64,000 bases of DNA, taken from the NCBI RefSeq assembly GCF_049274025.1, contig NZ_JBASRV010000017.1, one strand, 5' to 3'. The position numbers were made by a program, and so were the translations under genes. The notes below the pieces were generated by a model, which ran no database searches, was not told the origin of the DNA, and was given only the letters and a program-made list of their open reading frames with translations. Positions 52,088-61,213 of this stretch are shown here, piece by piece. Numbering within the stretch: the first letter of the stretch is position 1; every line of letters begins with the position of its first letter. Source of the stretch: Miniphocaeibacter sp012841535. GTDB taxonomy: Bacteria; Bacillota; Clostridia; Tissierellales; Peptoniphilaceae.

Positions 52088-53962
52088 ATGAAAAAATTTA
52101 AGAAGGGATTATCATTCCTATTGCTTTCTTTTATGTTGTTAAATATTATATTACCAGTGCAAACACTAGCATCAACAACAGAAGAAGTGAATGTTAAAGT
52201 AAACTGGTCTGATAATGAGAACAAAAATGGAAAAAGACCGGAATCTGTAGAGGTTGAATTACTTGCAAACGAAAAACCTGTAGGTACAGCTACCTTAAAT
52301 GAAAATGGCAAATGGTCATATAAATGGGCCGGTTTAGCTAAGGAGGAAAATGGAAAGGCTATAAACTATACTGTAAAGGAAAAGACTTTTCCAAGTGAAT
52401 ACACTATAAGTAAAAGTGCAAATAGTGGTTTAACTACAATTACTGCTACTTATAAGCTAGAGGAAAACAAAACAGTAGAAACAGATGCTATAGAAGCTCC
52501 TAAAACAGAGGAAAAAATTACCTTAGCAAATACGCAAACACCTAAGGAAGCAGAAGCTACCAAGGTGGAAGAAGATAAAAAAACCATAGAAACAACAGAA
52601 GAGACTAAAGAAATTAAAGCACCGGAAGTAACAACTGTAGTAAAAGACGAAAAAACAAGCCTTAAAGTAACTATTGTTTGGGAGGATAATAATAACGCTG
52701 AAAAACTTCGTCCTACAAATATAAAAGTACAGTTAAATAAGGCTGGAACTCCTTTAAAAGACCCTGTAGAGTTAAATGAAAATAATAATTGGGCACATAC
52801 GTGGTCAGACTTAGATAAGGCAGATGATTATACAGTTACTGTAGTAGAACCATCTAAAGATTATGACTTTGTTTTCAATAAAGCAGACGGAACAATAAAG
52901 GCTACTTTAAAAGAAGTTCCTACAGAACCAATTGAAACAACATCATTAACAGCAGAAAAAGTATGGAAAGACAATGACAATAAAACAAAGGCTCGTCCAA
53001 GTTACATAGAAGTTCAACTATATAAAAATGATAAGGTTGAGGGAGCGGTAGTTAAACTAGATGCAGATAACAAGTGGACTTACACTTGGGATAATTTACC
53101 AAAAACGGAAGATGATAAAATCGTAGACTATACTGTTAAAGAGGTAAATGTTCCAAAGGGTTATGATGTAAGCTATGATAGAGAAAGTACGGCGGGAAGG
53201 GTTTATGTAATAAACACTATAAAACCTGTTGAAGTTGAAACAACATCAATAACAGCGGAAAAAGTATGGAAAGACAATAACAATAAAACAAAGGCTCGTC
53301 CAAGCTATGTAGAAGTTCAACTATATAAAAATGGTAAGGCTGAAGGAAAAGTCGCTAAATTAGACGCAAACAATAAATGGACTTACACTTGGGATAATTT
53401 ACCAAAAACTGAAAATGATAAAAACATAGACTATAGTGTTAAAGAGGTAAATGTTCCAAAGGGTTATGATGTTAGTTATGATACAAAAAGCAAGGTAGGA
53501 AGAGTTTATGTAGTAAATACTATAAAATCAACTCCTACAGATAATAAAACATCAGTTACTGTAGAAAAGAAATGGGATGATAAAAATTCCAAATCCAGAC
53601 CTACAAGTGTAGAAGTTAGATTATATAAGAATGGTAAGGCAATAGGCCAAACTATTAAAGTTGACGAAAAAAACAAGTGGAAATATACATGGACTAATTT
53701 AGATAAAACAGAAAATGGCAAAGTGGTAAAATATACTGTTAAGGAAGTAAATGTTCCAAAGGGATATGAAGCTAAGTACAGTACAGACAAGAAAACCGGT
53801 AATTTAATAGTTACCAATACCTTAAAAACAGCAGGTAGTGGAACAAGTACAAGTAAAAAACAATTACCTAAAACCGGTATAGCCAGTACATTAGGTACAT
53901 CTATTGTAGGTTTAGGATTGGTACTGGGAGGAATAAGTCAATTTAAGAAAAAAGATGATTAG
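52088..53962 (+). CDS. Cna_B-repeat LPXTG surface protein
   Basis: 624 residues. Signal peptide to about residue 28 (MKKFKKGLSFLLLSFML... QTLAS). Five Cna_B domains follow, each with a strand like VWKDNDNKTKARPSYIEVQLY and a closing YTVKEVNVPKGYDVSY. An acidic Glu/Thr/Lys spacer lies between the first and second. The C-terminus has LPKTG, a membrane helix and KKKDD. Domains three and four are almost the same at DNA level (303-bp period). It is a wall-anchored stalk-like protein, probably a substrate of a sortase elsewhere in the genome. RBS GAGAGGGGGG. Confidence 0.9.
   Translation: MKKFKKGLSFLLLSFMLLNIILPVQTLASTTEEVNVKVNWSDNENKNGKRPESVEVELLANEKPVGTATLNENGKWSYKWAGLAKEENGKAINYTVKEKTFPSEYTISKSANSGLTTITATYKLEENKTVETDAIEAPKTEEKITLANTQTPKEAEATKVEEDKKTIETTEETKEIKAPEVTTVVKDEKTSLKVTIVWEDNNNAEKLRPTNIKVQLNKAGTPLKDPVELNENNNWAHTWSDLDKADDYTVTVVEPSKDYDFVFNKADGTIKATLKEVPTEPIETTSLTAEKVWKDNDNKTKARPSYIEVQLYKNDKVEGAVVKLDADNKWTYTWDNLPKTEDDKIVDYTVKEVNVPKGYDVSYDRESTAGRVYVINTIKPVEVETTSITAEKVWKDNNNKTKARPSYVEVQLYKNGKAEGKVAKLDANNKWTYTWDNLPKTENDKNIDYSVKEVNVPKGYDVSYDTKSKVGRVYVVNTIKSTPTDNKTSVTVEKKWDDKNSKSRPTSVEVRLYKNGKAIGQTIKVDEKNKWKYTWTNLDKTENGKVVKYTVKEVNVPKGYEAKYSTDKKTGNLIVTNTLKTAGSGTSTSKKQLPKTGIASTLGTSIVGLGLVLGGISQFKKKDD
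52934..53529 (+). repeat. Two near-identical 303-bp Cna_B repeats
   Basis: Units start at 52934 and 53237, are in frame and encode 101 residues each. Differences are scattered single bases. The fifth Cna_B domain after them is more distant. Confidence 0.85.
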
Positions 53963-53979
53963 AGCTTATATTATGAAAG

Positions 53980-54009
53980 GCGGGTTTGCTTTTAGTAAAT
54001 CCGCTTTTT
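53980..54009 (+). terminator. Terminator after the Cna_B gene
   Basis: GCGGGTTT (53980-53987) pairs with AAATCCGC (53997-54004), with one G-T pair, then TTTTTA. Confidence 0.8.
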
Positions 54010-54138
54010 ATATGCCTATAATTATAGAGTATTTATTTTCCTATATAATATAGTAGAAAGCTGATATAATAGACAAATAGGGCAAGTGTAAATCTCTTGT
54101 TATAAAATATGCTATAATTATTTGAAGAAGGAGGTATT

Positions 54139-54900
54139 ATGAAAGCAATTTGCGTATTTAACCAAAAAGGTGGAGTAGGAAAAACCACGACAGTTGTAAA
54201 TTTATCGGCAGCTTTAGGACTTAAAAAGAAGAAAGTTCTAGTAGTTGACCTTGATCCTCAAGGTAATAGTTCGTCTGGTTTTGGTATAGATAAAAATACA
54301 TTAGACCATAATGTTTATGATTTATTTATCAATGATACTTTACCGATTTCTGAATTAATATATAAAACTAAATCTAAAAATGTTGATATAATACCTTCAA
54401 ATACAGCCTTGTCAGGAGTAGAAGTCGAACTTATTAATGTAGCAGACAGGGAATCGATTTTGAAAAAAGCTTTAAAGGACTGTAAGGATTATGATTATAT
54501 TATAATGGACTGTCCGCCTTCTTTGGGAATTCTTAGTATTAATGCCCTTACTGCATCGGATTCTGTTTTAATTCCAATTCAAAGTGAATACTATGCATTA
54601 GAAGGTGTAAGTCAATTAGTAGAAACTATAAATTTAGTTAAAAAATCTTTAAATAAAAAGTTAGAGGTTGAAGGTGTTTTAATTAGCATGTTTGATGGAA
54701 GAAACAACCTTTCCTTAGAGGTAGTTGAGGAAGTTAAAAAGTATTTTAAAAACAAGGTTTTTAAAACAATTATTCCAAGAAATGTTCGTCTGGCAGAAGC
54801 TCCTAGTTATGGGGAAAGCATTTTTGATTATGATGAAAAATCCAAGGGAGCTATTGCATATGAAAAGTTGGCTAAAGAAATAATCAAGAATAATAAATAG
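54139..54900 (+). CDS. parA: Chromosome partitioning ATPase ParA (Soj)
   Basis: 253 residues. Deviant Walker A: KGGVGKTTTVVNLSAAL. Walker A' VLVVDLDPQGNSS and B DYIIMDCPPSLGIL. Normal size for a chromosomal ParA without an N-terminal extension. It makes the DNA-bound gradient that moves ParB complexes. parB begins 8 bp downstream. RBS AAGGAGGT. Confidence 0.96.
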   Translation: MKAICVFNQKGGVGKTTTVVNLSAALGLKKKKVLVVDLDPQGNSSSGFGIDKNTLDHNVYDLFINDTLPISELIYKTKSKNVDIIPSNTALSGVEVELINVADRESILKKALKDCKDYDYIIMDCPPSLGILSINALTASDSVLIPIQSEYYALEGVSQLVETINLVKKSLNKKLEVEGVLISMFDGRNNLSLEVVEEVKKYFKNKVFKTIIPRNVRLAEAPSYGESIFDYDEKSKGAIAYEKLAKEIIKNNK

Positions 54901-54908
54901 GTGATATA

Positions 54909-55727
54909 ATGGCGAGAAAAAAAGGATTAGGCAAGGGGTTAGAAGCATTAATCCCACAAGATATAGAGGAAACTGTTGAAGATGGAGAAGTTCAAGAGCT
55001 GGAATTAAATAAGATTTTTCCTAGAAAAGATCAGCCAAGGAAGGAATTTGACGAAGATTCCCTAATGGAGTTAAGGGATTCAATTTTGGAATTTGGAATA
55101 ATTCAACCGATTATTGTAAGACAAAAAGATGATATTTACGAAATTGTTGCTGGAGAAAGAAGATATAGGGCTGCTTCCTTAGCTAATTTAGACAAAATTC
55201 CTGTTAGAATTATGGATATTGGAGATGAGGATATTAAGGAAATATCCATAATTGAAAATATTCAAAGGGAAGACCTTAATCCCTTGGAAGAAGCTATGGC
55301 TTATGATGAGCTAATGAAGGAATTTAATTATACTCAACAGGACTTAAGTGAAAGAATTGGTAAAAGTAGGTCTTATATAGCCAATACTATTCGACTTTTA
55401 AAACTGGACCCAGAAATACTGGAGCATTTAAAGGAAGGAAATATTACATCAACACAGGCTAGGTCCCTACTATCTATTAAGGATAGAAAAAATAGGTTTA
55501 AAATGTTAGATAAATTGTTGTTAAAACAATCTAATGTTAGAGATGTTGAGAAATTTACTACTAAAAAAAGAGCTAAGGATATTTACCAGCAGGAATTAGA
55601 AGAAAAACTTGTTGAACGTCTAGGAACAAAGGTAAATTTAAAACCTAAGAGAAAAGGCGGAAAAATAGAAATAACATATATGAATAATGATGATTTAGAA
55701 AGAATATTAGAAATAATAGGAGGTTAA
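54909..55727 (+). CDS. parB: Chromosome partitioning protein ParB (Spo0J)
   Basis: 272 residues. N-terminus KKGLGKGLEALIPQ is the ParA-interacting peptide. The CTPase/ParB box reads YEIVAGERRYRAASLA and SIIENIQREDLNPLEEA. The HTH follows (LSERIGKSRSYIANTIRLLKL), then a C-terminal dimer domain. It recognises parS; no parS site is obvious next to the gene. It precedes the cyclodeaminase gene by 5 bp. Confidence 0.96.
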   Translation: MARKKGLGKGLEALIPQDIEETVEDGEVQELELNKIFPRKDQPRKEFDEDSLMELRDSILEFGIIQPIIVRQKDDIYEIVAGERRYRAASLANLDKIPVRIMDIGDEDIKEISIIENIQREDLNPLEEAMAYDELMKEFNYTQQDLSERIGKSRSYIANTIRLLKLDPEILEHLKEGNITSTQARSLLSIKDRKNRFKMLDKLLLKQSNVRDVEKFTTKKRAKDIYQQELEEKLVERLGTKVNLKPKRKGGKIEITYMNNDDLERILEIIGG

Positions 55728-55732
55728 TTATT

Positions 55733-56377
55733 ATGTTTATTGACATGGGGCTTGTTGAATACTTGGAAAAAACAAAGTCGAAGGATATGCCAGGTGGAGG
55801 TTCTGTAGTAGGTTATACTGGAGCCTTAGGAGCAGCTTTAACTATGATGGTTGCAAATTTAACATATGGGAAAAAATCCTTTGAGTCTTTAGATGAAGCT
55901 ATTAAAGATGAAGTAAAAAAAGATTACGATAAAATGGACGCTTTAATAGAAGAATTAAAGAAAATGGTTGATGAAGATGCAAAATCCTTTGATGGTGTTT
56001 TAGATGCCTATAAATTACCAAAGGAAACAGAGGAGGAAAAAGCTTTTAGAAAGCAAAAAATCCAAGAAGGCTATAAGGTTGCAATGGATGTTCCTTTAAA
56101 GACCTGTGAATTGATTTTAGAATGTATGAGAAATCAAAGATCTTTTGCAAAGTATGGAAATATTTATGCTATTACAGACCAAGGAGCTGGAACCTTATTA
56201 TTGGCAGCAAGTGGAGAGGCTGTTTTATTAAATGTAATAATTAATTTAAACAGTATAGATGAAGGTCCTTATAAGGAAGAAGTAAAGGAGAAATTAGCCA
56301 AATATACTGAGGAAATTAAAGAATTAAAAGAAGAATTAATGAATAGCTGTTATGGTAGATTAGAAATTATGAAATAG
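55733..56377 (+). CDS. Cyclodeaminase/cyclohydrolase family protein (FchA-like)
   Basis: 214 residues, all helical. The start MGLVEYLEKTKSKDMPGGGSVVGYTGALGAALTMMVANLT is the family signature (formimidotetrahydrofolate cyclodeaminase or methenyl-THF cyclohydrolase). DQGAGTLLLAASGEAVLLNVIINLNSI matches the C-terminal part. It probably converts a one-carbon THF intermediate. It sits directly between parB and a cysteine desulfurase gene in a polycistronic block. Confidence 0.88.
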   Translation: MFIDMGLVEYLEKTKSKDMPGGGSVVGYTGALGAALTMMVANLTYGKKSFESLDEAIKDEVKKDYDKMDALIEELKKMVDEDAKSFDGVLDAYKLPKETEEEKAFRKQKIQEGYKVAMDVPLKTCELILECMRNQRSFAKYGNIYAITDQGAGTLLLAASGEAVLLNVIINLNSIDEGPYKEEVKEKLAKYTEEIKELKEELMNSCYGRLEIMK

Positions 56378-56393
56378 AATTTGAGGGATGACT

Positions 56394-57551
56394 TTGATAT
56401 ATTTTGACAACGCTGCAACTACATTTCCAAAACCGGAAATAGTCTATGAAAAAACATTAGATGCAATGAAAAACTTTGGTGCAAATCCTGGTAGATCAGG
56501 ACATAGACTTTCTTTAAAAATGGATAGGGAAATTTTTGATGTAAGGCAAAAACTAACGGATTTTATTGGAGGAGATAACCCTTTAAATCTTATTTTTACT
56601 AAAAATTGTACGGAGAGTTTGAATATTGCAATAAAAGGTATTGTAGAAGAAAAAAGTCATGTAATTACTACAGCAATGGAACATAATTCCGTTCTTAGAC
56701 CTTTAAAGCAACTGGAAAACATAGGCTATATTGATTTAACAATAATTCCGGCTAATGAACTAGGGTTAATAGATATAGAAGATATTAAAAACTCTATTAG
56801 GGAAAACACAAAATTATGTGTAATTACAATTATGAGTAATTTAGTTGGAACTATAACGGAAATAGATGAAATATCGAAGATTTTAAAAGAAAACAATGTA
56901 AAACTAATAGTTGATGCAGCTCAAGGAATTGGTTATTTAGATATAGATGTTATTAAGTCTAATATAGATATTCTTTGTTTTCCCGGTCATAAATCCCTAT
57001 TTGGTCCAATGGGAACAGGTGGACTATACATAAATGGAGATTTAGAATTAAAAACCATAATAGAAGGTGGAACGGGAAGTTTTTCCCTAGATTTAAACCA
57101 ACCAAATGTTTATCCCGACAAATTAGAAGCTGGTACCTTAAATGGAACTTCCATAGTAGGACTAGGTGCAGGAATTGATTTTATAAATGAAGTAGGATTA
57201 AAAACTATAAGAGAACATGAAAATCAATTAAAGGATAAGTTTATAGACGGATTAAAAAACATAGGTGGTATAACTATTTATGGACCAGGAGACAGTAGGC
57301 AGGGTCATGTTGTACCTATAAATATAAGGGATTTAGATTCGTCGGAACTAGCCTTTAGGCTAGATGATGAATATGGAATTTGCGTAAGAGCAGGTTACCA
57401 TTGTGCTCCTCTAGCACATAGAAGTATAGGAACAGAGGAATTAGGAGCAGCGCGTTTTAGCTTCTCATATTTTAATACCTTAGAAGAAGTACAAAAAGCG
57501 TTGGAAATTTTAGAAAAAATTGCGAAAGAGGTAACTAATGGAAACATTTAA
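56394..57551 (+). CDS. Cysteine desulfurase family aminotransferase (class V)
   Basis: 385 residues from a TTG at 56394, giving MIYFDNAATTFPKP, the standard N-terminus. GAGGG ends 6 bp upstream; the ATG at 56388 would overlap that RBS. PLP Lys is in CFPGHKSLFGPMGTGG, and the catalytic Cys in GYHCAPLAHRSIGT. The His and Asp of PLP binding are in TAMEHNSVLRPL and LIVDAAQGIG. Supplies sulfur for clusters or tRNA. No scaffold gene is beside it. Confidence 0.92.
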   Translation: MIYFDNAATTFPKPEIVYEKTLDAMKNFGANPGRSGHRLSLKMDREIFDVRQKLTDFIGGDNPLNLIFTKNCTESLNIAIKGIVEEKSHVITTAMEHNSVLRPLKQLENIGYIDLTIIPANELGLIDIEDIKNSIRENTKLCVITIMSNLVGTITEIDEISKILKENNVKLIVDAAQGIGYLDIDVIKSNIDILCFPGHKSLFGPMGTGGLYINGDLELKTIIEGGTGSFSLDLNQPNVYPDKLEAGTLNGTSIVGLGAGIDFINEVGLKTIREHENQLKDKFIDGLKNIGGITIYGPGDSRQGHVVPINIRDLDSSELAFRLDDEYGICVRAGYHCAPLAHRSIGTEELGAARFSFSYFNTLEEVQKALEILEKIAKEVTNGNI

Positions 57552-58038
57552 AACTATTGTACAAACAGGAAGTTTTTTCTTGTTTATTCTTTTAGCATTT
57601 TTTATGTTTGTAGCTTTTTCTAATATATTTAAATTAAATAAAAAAATCAATAGACTAAAAAAAAGATACGATAATATTCTAAAGGGTAAAGGGGAATTGA
57701 ATTTAGAAGAGGTTTTAGTTGCACATTCTGAAGATATAGATAAGATTAAATCGGATATTGGAACTATTGCATCTGCCCAGGAAATAATAAAGTCAGATGT
57801 TTCCAAATCTATTCAAAAAGTTGGTTTTCATAAATACGATGCCTTTCCGGAACTTAGAAATAGACTGTCATATACTCTTGTATTGTTAGATAGTTATAAT
57901 AATGGAATTATGATTACTAGTATATATGGTAGGGAAAGTTCAGTATCTTTTTCAAAGGAAATAGAAAAGGGAAGAGCAAAAGCAAATATTTCAGATGATG
58001 AAAAAATTGCCTTAGATAAGGCACTGAACACATATTGA
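57538..58038 (+). CDS. DUF4446 membrane protein
   Basis: 166 residues: one N-terminal helix (11-31), a coiled-coil stretch, then the conserved KVGFHKYDAFPELRNRLSYTLVLLDSYNNG domain of DUF4446. This gene is commonly found near parB in Clostridia; its role is unknown. It overlaps the desulfurase gene by 14 bp. Confidence 0.88.
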   Translation: METFKTIVQTGSFFLFILLAFFMFVAFSNIFKLNKKINRLKKRYDNILKGKGELNLEEVLVAHSEDIDKIKSDIGTIASAQEIIKSDVSKSIQKVGFHKYDAFPELRNRLSYTLVLLDSYNNGIMITSIYGRESSVSFSKEIEKGRAKANISDDEKIALDKALNTY

Positions 58039-58091
58039 AAATGAAATTAATGATATTATATTTATATATACTTAAATAGGAGTGACTAATA

Positions 58092-59069
58092 TTGAATATT
58101 ATAGAATCTATTAAAGAAAAAGTAGCTGGAAAAAACATGAAGATAGTATTTCCAGAAGGTGAGGACAAAAGGGTTTTAGGAGCAGCAATAAAACTTAAAA
58201 ATGAAGGTTTAATTGAACCTATAATGCTTGGAGATATTAAAGAAATAGAAAAAACTGCAAAGGAAAATTCTTTTGATATTTCTAAATTACAAATTATTGA
58301 AATTGAAAAATATGATGAATTTGATTTATTAGTAGATGCTTTTGTTGAAAGAAGAAAAGGAAAAGCAACAAGAGAGCAAGCTGTGGAAATGCTAAAAACA
58401 GTTAACTATTTTGGAACTATGTTAGTCTATACAGGAAAGGCTGATGGTCTAGTAAGTGGAGCTGTATTTTCAACAGGTGACACTGTAAGACCGGCATTAC
58501 AAATAATAAAAACCAGACCGGGAGTTTCAAGAACCAGTGGAGCAATGTTAATGTTAGGGCAAAATGGCGAAAAATATATGTTTGCCGATATTGCTATTAA
58601 TATTACCTTAGAGCCACAAGAATTAGCAGAAGTTGCTGTAGAAACAGCTAAAACAGCTAGAATTTTTGATATAGATCCAAAAGTTGCCATGTTAAGTTTC
58701 TCAACAATGGGTTCAGCAAAACATGAACTTGCTGAAAGAGTTGCAGAAGCTACAAAAATAGCTAAAGAATTAGCACCGGATTTAGCCTTAGATGGAGAAA
58801 TGCAATTTGATGCAGCTATAGCACCGGAAGTAGGAGCTAAAAAAGCGCCAAATTCACCAGTAGCCGGAAAAGCTAATGTATTTATATTCCCAGACCTACA
58901 AGCTGGAAATATAGGTTATAAAATAGCACAAAGACTTGGAGGCTATGAGGCAATAGGGCCTATATTACAAGGGTTAAATATGCCAATATCAGACCTTTCA
59001 AGAGGAAGTAACGAAGAGGATATTTACAAATTATCACTAATAACAGCTGCACAAGCATTAGAAAATTAA
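58092..59069 (+). CDS. pta: Phosphate acetyltransferase
   Basis: 325 residues, the short single-domain form. Signatures: IVFPEGEDKRVLGAA, GLVSGAVFSTGDTVRPALQIIKT, AMLSFSTMGSAKHELAERV, LDGEMQFDAAI and ANVFIFPDLQAGNIGYKIAQRLGG. It makes acetyl phosphate from acetyl-CoA, the first half of the acetate/ATP route. TTG start behind AGGAG. An ackA gene is not in the window. Confidence 0.96.
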   Translation: MNIIESIKEKVAGKNMKIVFPEGEDKRVLGAAIKLKNEGLIEPIMLGDIKEIEKTAKENSFDISKLQIIEIEKYDEFDLLVDAFVERRKGKATREQAVEMLKTVNYFGTMLVYTGKADGLVSGAVFSTGDTVRPALQIIKTRPGVSRTSGAMLMLGQNGEKYMFADIAINITLEPQELAEVAVETAKTARIFDIDPKVAMLSFSTMGSAKHELAERVAEATKIAKELAPDLALDGEMQFDAAIAPEVGAKKAPNSPVAGKANVFIFPDLQAGNIGYKIAQRLGGYEAIGPILQGLNMPISDLSRGSNEEDIYKLSLITAAQALEN

Positions 59070-59086
59070 ATTTATAGACTAAGATT

Positions 59087-59115
59087 AGCATTGGAGAAAT
59101 CCAGTGCTTTTTTAT
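59087..59115 (+). terminator. Terminator after pta
   Basis: AGCATTGGA (59087-59095) pairs with TCCAGTGCT (59100-59108) around GAAA, then TTTTTTA. Confidence 0.9.
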
Positions 59116-59126
59116 TTGTTAAAAAC

Positions 59127-59159
59127 TTGAAAGTATAGTTACTATATGCTTTATAGTAA
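59127..59159 (+). promoter_or_regulatory. MerR-type promoter with a 19-bp spacer
   Basis: TTGAAA (59127-59132) and TATAGT (59152-59157) are separated by 19 bp. The inverted repeat TTACTATA (59139-59146) / TATAGTAA (59152-59159) lies in and beside the spacer. This is the layout of promoters controlled by MerR-family activators, and a MerR gene ends the operon it drives. Confidence 0.75.
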
Positions 59160-59185
59160 TACGTAAGCAATAAAGGGGAAGGAAA

Positions 59186-60571
59186 ATGGGAAAAATAATA
59201 CATATAAAAAATGCAAAAGCAATAGTTACTTGTGATGAAAACGATAGTGTATATTGGGATAGTGACATTCTAATAAGAGGACAGGAAATATTGGAAATAG
59301 GACCTAACTTAGAGCCGGGAAATGTAGATGAAACAATAGATGGCAGAGATAAATATATTTATCCCGGACTTATTAACACCCATCATCATTTTTTTCAAAC
59401 TTTTGTTAGAAATACTTTAAAAGTTGATTATGTCAATATGACAGTTCCTGAGTGGTTAGACAGAATATATCCTGTTTTTCAAAAAATAAACAATGACGTA
59501 ATATATTATTCATCTTTAACAGCAATGGGTGATTTATTGAAGCACGGTTGTACTACTGCATTTGATCATCAATATTGCTATACTACTGAAACAGGAACTG
59601 AGCCTGTTGACAGACAAATGGAAGCTGCCGAGGAATTAGGAATCAGATATCATGCTGGTCGTGGCACCAATACACTTCCTAGAAGTGAAGGAAGTACAAT
59701 GCCAGAAAATATGTTAGAAACAACAGATGTTTTTATAAAGGACTGTCAAAGATTAATAGAAAAATATCATGATAATAGTAAATTTTCAAAAAGTCAGATT
59801 GTTGTCGCTCCATGTCAAATTATGAATTGTTATTTAGACACTTTCAAAGAATCGATAAAATTAGCTAGAGCTTATGATGTTAGATTGCATACCCATCTTG
59901 GAGAAGGAGAAAATGAAATTATTAAAGAAAGATGGGGAAAAAGAAGTTTAGACCTATGTGAAGAAATGGGTTTCATAGGGGAAGATGTTTGGTTTGCTCA
60001 TGGATGGGAAATGACAGATGATGAGCTAGATAGATTAGCAAAAATGAAAACAGGAATATCACATTGTCCAGGTCCTGCAATACTTGGAGGATTTCCAATT
60101 ATAGATATGAAGAAGATGATAGAAAAAGGCGTTGTAACCAGCTTAGGATGCGATGGCTCAGCGACAAATGATAGTTCAAGTCTATTAGATTCTCTAAGAA
60201 TTGCATTTTTGATGCAATCATACTTTAGTAAGGAAAGGGGAGGGGCTATAAGTCCTTATGACTTATTGAAAATATCAACTATAAATGGTGCTAGAACATT
60301 AGGCAGAAATGATATCGGAACGTTGGAAAAGGGGAAGGCTGCCGATTTGTTTATGATTGATATGAATAATATTGAACTGACAGGAATGCATCATGATCCA
60401 AAGAATATGTTGGCAAGAGGCGGAGTTACAGGAGCTACTTATTTGACTATGGTAGGAGGAGAAGTAGTTTCAAGAGAAGGGAGACTTACTAAAGTAGACG
60501 AAGAGGAGTTAAGCAAAAAAGGTGAAAAAATTTGTACACAAGTATTAAGAAATACAACAGATGCTTTTTAA
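59186..60571 (+). CDS. Amidohydrolase, 8-oxoguanine deaminase-like
   Basis: 461 residues. Metal ligands: GLINTHHHFFQT (HxH), VRLHTHLGEGENE (H), VWFAHGWEMTDDE (H) and LGCDGSATNDSS (D). The end has the GTLEKGKAADLFMIDMNNIEL strand typical of the subtype III amidohydrolases (chlorohydrolase/8-oxoguanine deaminase/hydroxyatrazine group). VPEWLDRIYPVFQKI also fits the 8-oxoguanine deaminase branch. A purine or pterin amine is a likely substrate. First gene of a three-gene operon under a MerR-type promoter. Confidence 0.85.
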   Translation: MGKIIHIKNAKAIVTCDENDSVYWDSDILIRGQEILEIGPNLEPGNVDETIDGRDKYIYPGLINTHHHFFQTFVRNTLKVDYVNMTVPEWLDRIYPVFQKINNDVIYYSSLTAMGDLLKHGCTTAFDHQYCYTTETGTEPVDRQMEAAEELGIRYHAGRGTNTLPRSEGSTMPENMLETTDVFIKDCQRLIEKYHDNSKFSKSQIVVAPCQIMNCYLDTFKESIKLARAYDVRLHTHLGEGENEIIKERWGKRSLDLCEEMGFIGEDVWFAHGWEMTDDELDRLAKMKTGISHCPGPAILGGFPIIDMKKMIEKGVVTSLGCDGSATNDSSSLLDSLRIAFLMQSYFSKERGGAISPYDLLKISTINGARTLGRNDIGTLEKGKAADLFMIDMNNIELTGMHHDPKNMLARGGVTGATYLTMVGGEVVSREGRLTKVDEEELSKKGEKICTQVLRNTTDAF

Positions 60572-60581
60572 TGAGGATATT

Positions 60582-61199
60582 ATGGAAAACAAAAAAATAG
60601 ATATGGCAACAATAATAATAAATACATTAAAAGTATGTGTCGGGTTGTTAATTTCAGGAATAGGGACTGCATTTATGTTTAATGCAGGGCAAGGAAGTGC
60701 GCCAGCTGCAACAATAACGGAAGGAATATCGGTATTTACAGGATTTAATTATGGGATATCTGGAATAATAGTCAATGTATTCTTTTTAATAATACTATTA
60801 ATATTTGATAGACAACTAATAAATGTTGGAACGGTATTAGCAACTTTTTTCCTAGGTTACTTTATAGACTTAGGAGTGTTTCTTTTAGCTCCCTTAAATA
60901 TTATAGGAATGGGTACAGTATTAAAAACTATTATGATGTTAATAGGCTGTATTATTACTGCAATTGGCTTGGGTTATTACATAGGTGTAGATTTCGGAAC
61001 CGGTGCTATGGATGGGATGTCAGTTATACTTAATAAACGATTGAAAATACCTTTTACCTATTGTAGATGGGGAATGGATGCCTTATTAATGGTAATAGGA
61101 GTTATATTAGGAGCATCTTGGGGACTTGGCACAGTAGCTTCAATTGTATTGACCGGTCCTATAATGTCCTATATAATAAATAAAATGAAAAAAGAATAA
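60582..61199 (+). CDS. YczE/YitT-like membrane protein
   Basis: 205 residues from the ATG at 60582, behind GAGGA; an in-frame ATG seven codons earlier overlaps the previous gene and lacks an RBS. Five hydrophobic helices (about 12-32, 45-68, 72-90, 100-120, 155-190). The GIGTAFMFNAGQGSAPAATITEGIS and GVDFGTGAMDGMSVILNKRL segments match the YczE/YyaS (YitT-related) group. Possibly a transporter linked to the amidohydrolase substrate. Translational overlap region is only 10 bp. Confidence 0.8.
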   Translation: MENKKIDMATIIINTLKVCVGLLISGIGTAFMFNAGQGSAPAATITEGISVFTGFNYGISGIIVNVFFLIILLIFDRQLINVGTVLATFFLGYFIDLGVFLLAPLNIIGMGTVLKTIMMLIGCIITAIGLGYYIGVDFGTGAMDGMSVILNKRLKIPFTYCRWGMDALLMVIGVILGASWGLGTVASIVLTGPIMSYIINKMKKE

Positions 61200-61213
61200 T
61201 GGTGAAATAATAG

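Noticed and set aside
54000..55800. parS site beside parAB
   Set aside because: No TGTTTCACGTGAAACA-like sequence seen near these genes by eye; not reported.
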